DNA of 64,000 nucleotides from CAZCTC01 sp964501335 (GTDB lineage: Bacteria; Chloroflexota; Anaerolineae; B4-G1; SLSP01). The notes under the pieces were generated by a model that was not told where the DNA came from, ran no database searches, and was given only the letters and a program-made list of their open reading frames with translations. The translations under genes and the position numbers were made by a program. Position 1 is the stretch's first letter. Each line of letters begins with the position of its first letter. The stretch covers positions 1 through 64,000 of the forward strand of contig CAZCTC010000021.1 in the NCBI GenBank assembly GCA_964501335.1, read 5' to 3'. Positions 61,987 to 64,000 of the stretch are shown in pieces.

Positions 61987-63320
61987 GCCAGAGCCGCCAA
62001 AACCTCGGTGATTCTGCGGGCGTTTTTGCTGTTGGGATCTTTTTGTAACCAGCCGCGCAAATCCCATTCCTCAGCCAGTCGTCGGGCTGGATTGGGACCA
62101 ATTCCCAACCGTGACTGAATCTCCGCCAGAGTCAGATAGCCATTGCGCTCGACCAGGGCCCAACGCACCAGCGCCAGCTCCGAGTCGGTCAAGGGCGATT
62201 CCGCCAAGGCATTCTCGGCGGCCAGCGCCACCAGCAGTTGCTTATCAAGCCAGAAGGTTTGCACCGGTCCCCAGCGGTCGGTGATGGCGAGGCCGGGCCG
62301 GCTGGCGGGGATGCGGGAGGCCTGCGGGATGCCGATGGCGTCGGCGATCTCCGAGCTGCGCACCCGGAAGCCGAAGACGGCGCCCACCTGATCCCGGACC
62401 CGGCCGACGACGCCTTTGCTGAAATCCTGTGCGGCGAAGATCAGGGTGATCCCGAACTTCCGCCCGCGCCAGCCCAATTCGGCAGTGGAGCGGGCCAGGA
62501 GTCCCTGCGCGCCGCCGGCCGCCATGACCGTGGCGCTGAATTCGTCCAGGATGACCAGCCAGCGGGGCAGCGGCGCGAGGCCGGCGGCGACGGCCAGCGT
62601 GTTGTACTCTTCCAGCTTTTCCGGGTAGCCGGGCAGCTCGCGGTAGAGCACGGCCCGGGCGTTGCACTCTCCGATGGCCCGGTCCACAAGGGCCAGGGCT
62701 TCTTCCGGGGTGTGGGCAATGGGGGCAATCAGGGCCGGGTGTTGTTCCAGCATGGGGAAGGTGGCACCGTCCATATCGCAAAGTAATAAGGCGCAGCCTT
62801 CGAGGATAGCCTGATAGCCCAGCAATCTTAGAAACATCGACTTGCCGGAGCCGGTCATGCCGGCGATCAGGAGGTGGCCCAGCCGTTCCCAGGGGACCGC
62901 CAGCTCTTCGCCGGTGTAGCGCCGGCCCAATAAAACGGTTCCCCGTTGGAAGCCGGGGAAGGCAGCTTTGGCGGGCAGCTTGGGCATGGGGGAGAGCAAT
63001 ACGGCGTAGCGCAGGCCGGAGTGGTTGCTCACAAAGATGGAACGGCCGCCGATGGCGGTGGCGAGATGGTGGAGCAGCTCGTCGGTGCTGTAGGCTTCGA
63101 GCTTTTCCAGGCGGGCGACATCGAGCAGGCCGAAGAGCCAGACCAGGCCGCGGTCCCAGGTGATGAGCCAGTCGGAGAAGGCCGGTTCCAGCCCGCGCTT
63201 TTCCAGGGTGTTGATAATGTGGCGCGAAATCTCCTCGGCCTCAAAGAGGCGAGCCTTGGGAATATGCAGCGCCAGTTCTTGCGGCGGTTGGACCAGGGCC
63301 GGGAGCAGTTCGCGGTTCAT
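61878..63320 (-). CDS. FtsK/TcpA-like DNA translocase
   Basis: A 480-residue protein. Walker A LLIAGMTGSGKSMFLRL (about residue 155), Walker B WLVILDEFSATVMAAGG, and FtsK-family segments RKFGITLIFAAQDFSKGVVG and VGAVFGFRVRSSEIADAIG. A winged-helix region follows (LTLAEIQSRLGIGPNPARRLAEEW). The size and lack of a membrane domain are as in TcpA-type coupling ATPases of Gram-positive elements. The membrane partner could be the next protein. It would pump element DNA during transfer or segregation. Confidence 0.85.
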   Translation of the reverse strand: MNRELLPALVQPPQELALHIPKARLFEAEEISRHIINTLEKRGLEPAFSDWLITWDRGLVWLFGLLDVARLEKLEAYSTDELLHHLATAIGGRSIFVSNHSGLRYAVLLSPMPKLPAKAAFPGFQRGTVLLGRRYTGEELAVPWERLGHLLIAGMTGSGKSMFLRLLGYQAILEGCALLLCDMDGATFPMLEQHPALIAPIAHTPEEALALVDRAIGECNARAVLYRELPGYPEKLEEYNTLAVAAGLAPLPRWLVILDEFSATVMAAGGAQGLLARSTAELGWRGRKFGITLIFAAQDFSKGVVGRVRDQVGAVFGFRVRSSEIADAIGIPQASRIPASRPGLAITDRWGPVQTFWLDKQLLVALAAENALAESPLTDSELALVRWALVERNGYLTLAEIQSRLGIGPNPARRLAEEWDLRGWLQKDPNSKNARRITEVLAALADKPSNATNTDKQAGTTTNSPQTGSETATNSPTNRL

Positions 63321-64000
63321 TCCTCATCCTCCACGATTTCGCCTTCGATGACATTTTTCAAGGCCTGCTGGGTGACCTCATCGAGCCAGGCCCGCGCTTC
63401 CTGCGGCGGGATGATCCGCACCTTGCCGCCGGGCAGGGCCTGCACCGGAGCGGGCGGCGCCATCATTTGCGCGGCTTGCTGGGGCGTAGGAGCCCGCCGG
63501 CGGGCTGGTGTGTTACCAGGCAATCCCCGATGGGCCAGATCCACGGCCTGATCCCGAGCGGTAACCCGTTCCTGGTATTCGAGGGGAGCCAGGGCCGGCT
63601 GAGTTACCTGGCCGTCGATCACAGTGGTCGCGGGTCCCAGGGAGCGATCCGGATCCAGGATGATCTTGCGGCCCTGATCGTCGGTGAAGATCAGGATCTT
63701 GGCATCGCCGCGGGCATCGCGGGAGACGGCGCTGAGCCGGGGTCCCAGTTGGCGGACCAGCCAGACTCCCACCCAGAGCAGGGTCAGGAACAACGTCCCC
63801 CCCAGAATCCAGGGACCGTAGGCTTGCAACGGATAGACCATGCGCTCGCGTTCGGCCGCCAGCCGGGCCCGTTCGGCGTCGGCGGCCTGGACCGTGGCCA
63901 GGGAACGCAGGGAATCAGCGGTGGCGGTGGCATTGACGGACCAGGCGGCAGTGGTAGCGGTATTGGCATGGGCAAAGAGCATGGCATTGGCGGTGGCCGT
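63317..64000 (-). CDS. Membrane protein beside the FtsK-like translocase (5' end outside window)
   Basis: At least 221 residues; the frame is still open at the window edge. An Ala/Thr/Asn-rich segment (NTATTAAWSVNATATADSL) and a charged helix (AERARLAAERERM) precede a membrane helix (ILGGTLFLTLLWVGVWLV), then a cytoplasmic domain with a Pro-rich linker. Its stop overlaps the translocase start (ATGA). It may dock the translocase at the membrane (inference). The family is not recognised. Confidence 0.65.
   Translation of the reverse strand, partial: TATANAMLFAHANTATTAAWSVNATATADSLRSLATVQAADAERARLAAERERMVYPLQAYGPWILGGTLFLTLLWVGVWLVRQLGPRLSAVSRDARGDAKILIFTDDQGRKIILDPDRSLGPATTVIDGQVTQPALAPLEYQERVTARDQAVDLAHRGLPGNTPARRRAPTPQQAAQMMAPPAPVQALPGGKVRIIPPQEARAWLDEVTQQALKNVIEGEIVEDEE

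Overview
The window is GC-rich bacterial DNA, probably from a Chloroflexota bacterium of the Anaerolineae type. The reasons are secreted proteins with long Pro/Thr linkers (TPTPT type), a Tad pilus locus with no outer-membrane secretin (which fits a monoderm envelope), and an anaerobe-type molybdenum aldehyde oxidoreductase. The taxonomy is an inference. No rRNA, tRNA, CRISPR array, integrase or transposase was found.

Region 1 (about 1-12.2 kb, all minus strand) is a metabolic block. In transcription order it encodes a Mop-type molybdenum aldehyde oxidoreductase, a flavin/iron-sulfur oxidoreductase with dicluster domains, a small four-Cys redox protein, a methyltransferase (TrsM type), a C-GCAxxG-C-C protein, a radical SAM protein (TrsS type), an AMP-forming CoA ligase and an NAD-dependent aldehyde dehydrogenase. 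The first seven match, in order, the conserved but functionally unassigned set known from Desulfovibrio vulgaris (DVU_1559 down to DVU_1553). Two molybdenum-cofactor (Moco) riboswitches, each with its own promoter, sit upstream of the Mo enzyme and of the Mo-independent aldehyde dehydrogenase. Every true gap in this block carries a long perfect palindrome.

Region 2 (about 12.2-37.8 kb, minus strand) looks like one 25-kb transcription unit. It starts at a strong promoter at 37.74 kb, passes a structured leader with an intrinsic terminator, and ends at a terminator at 12.24 kb. It encodes a very large HerA/VirB4-type ATPase, four TadZ/CpaE-like proteins or fragments, CpaB, the CpaF motor ATPase, TadB and TadC, a Flp pilin, TadE/TadG pseudopilins, a prepilin peptidase, cysteine-rich and Ig-like exported proteins, small membrane proteins and two OB-fold ssDNA-binding-like proteins. 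A second leader-plus-terminator with the same 3' sequence lies at 17.2 kb.

Region 3 (37.7-50.1 kb, plus strand) is a 3651-residue YD-repeat/FG-GAP/RHS surface protein ending in an AT-rich candidate toxin domain. It is followed by an AT-rich membrane protein that may be its immunity partner. Its promoter and the promoter of region 2 are divergent and use the same -35 bases.

Region 4 (50.1-64 kb, minus strand) is a replication, partition and transfer module. It has a CHC2/TOPRIM primase and a P-loop helicase-like ATPase separated by five 106-bp direct repeats (candidate origin), a ParM/ParR pair with repeat arrays (candidate centromeres), an FtsK-like translocase, a winged-helix/PD-(D/E)xK-like protein, a D12-class adenine methyltransferase and two more OB-fold proteins. 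Regions 2-4 together look like a plasmid or an integrated conjugative-type element in which the only visible surface apparatus is a Tad-type pilus.
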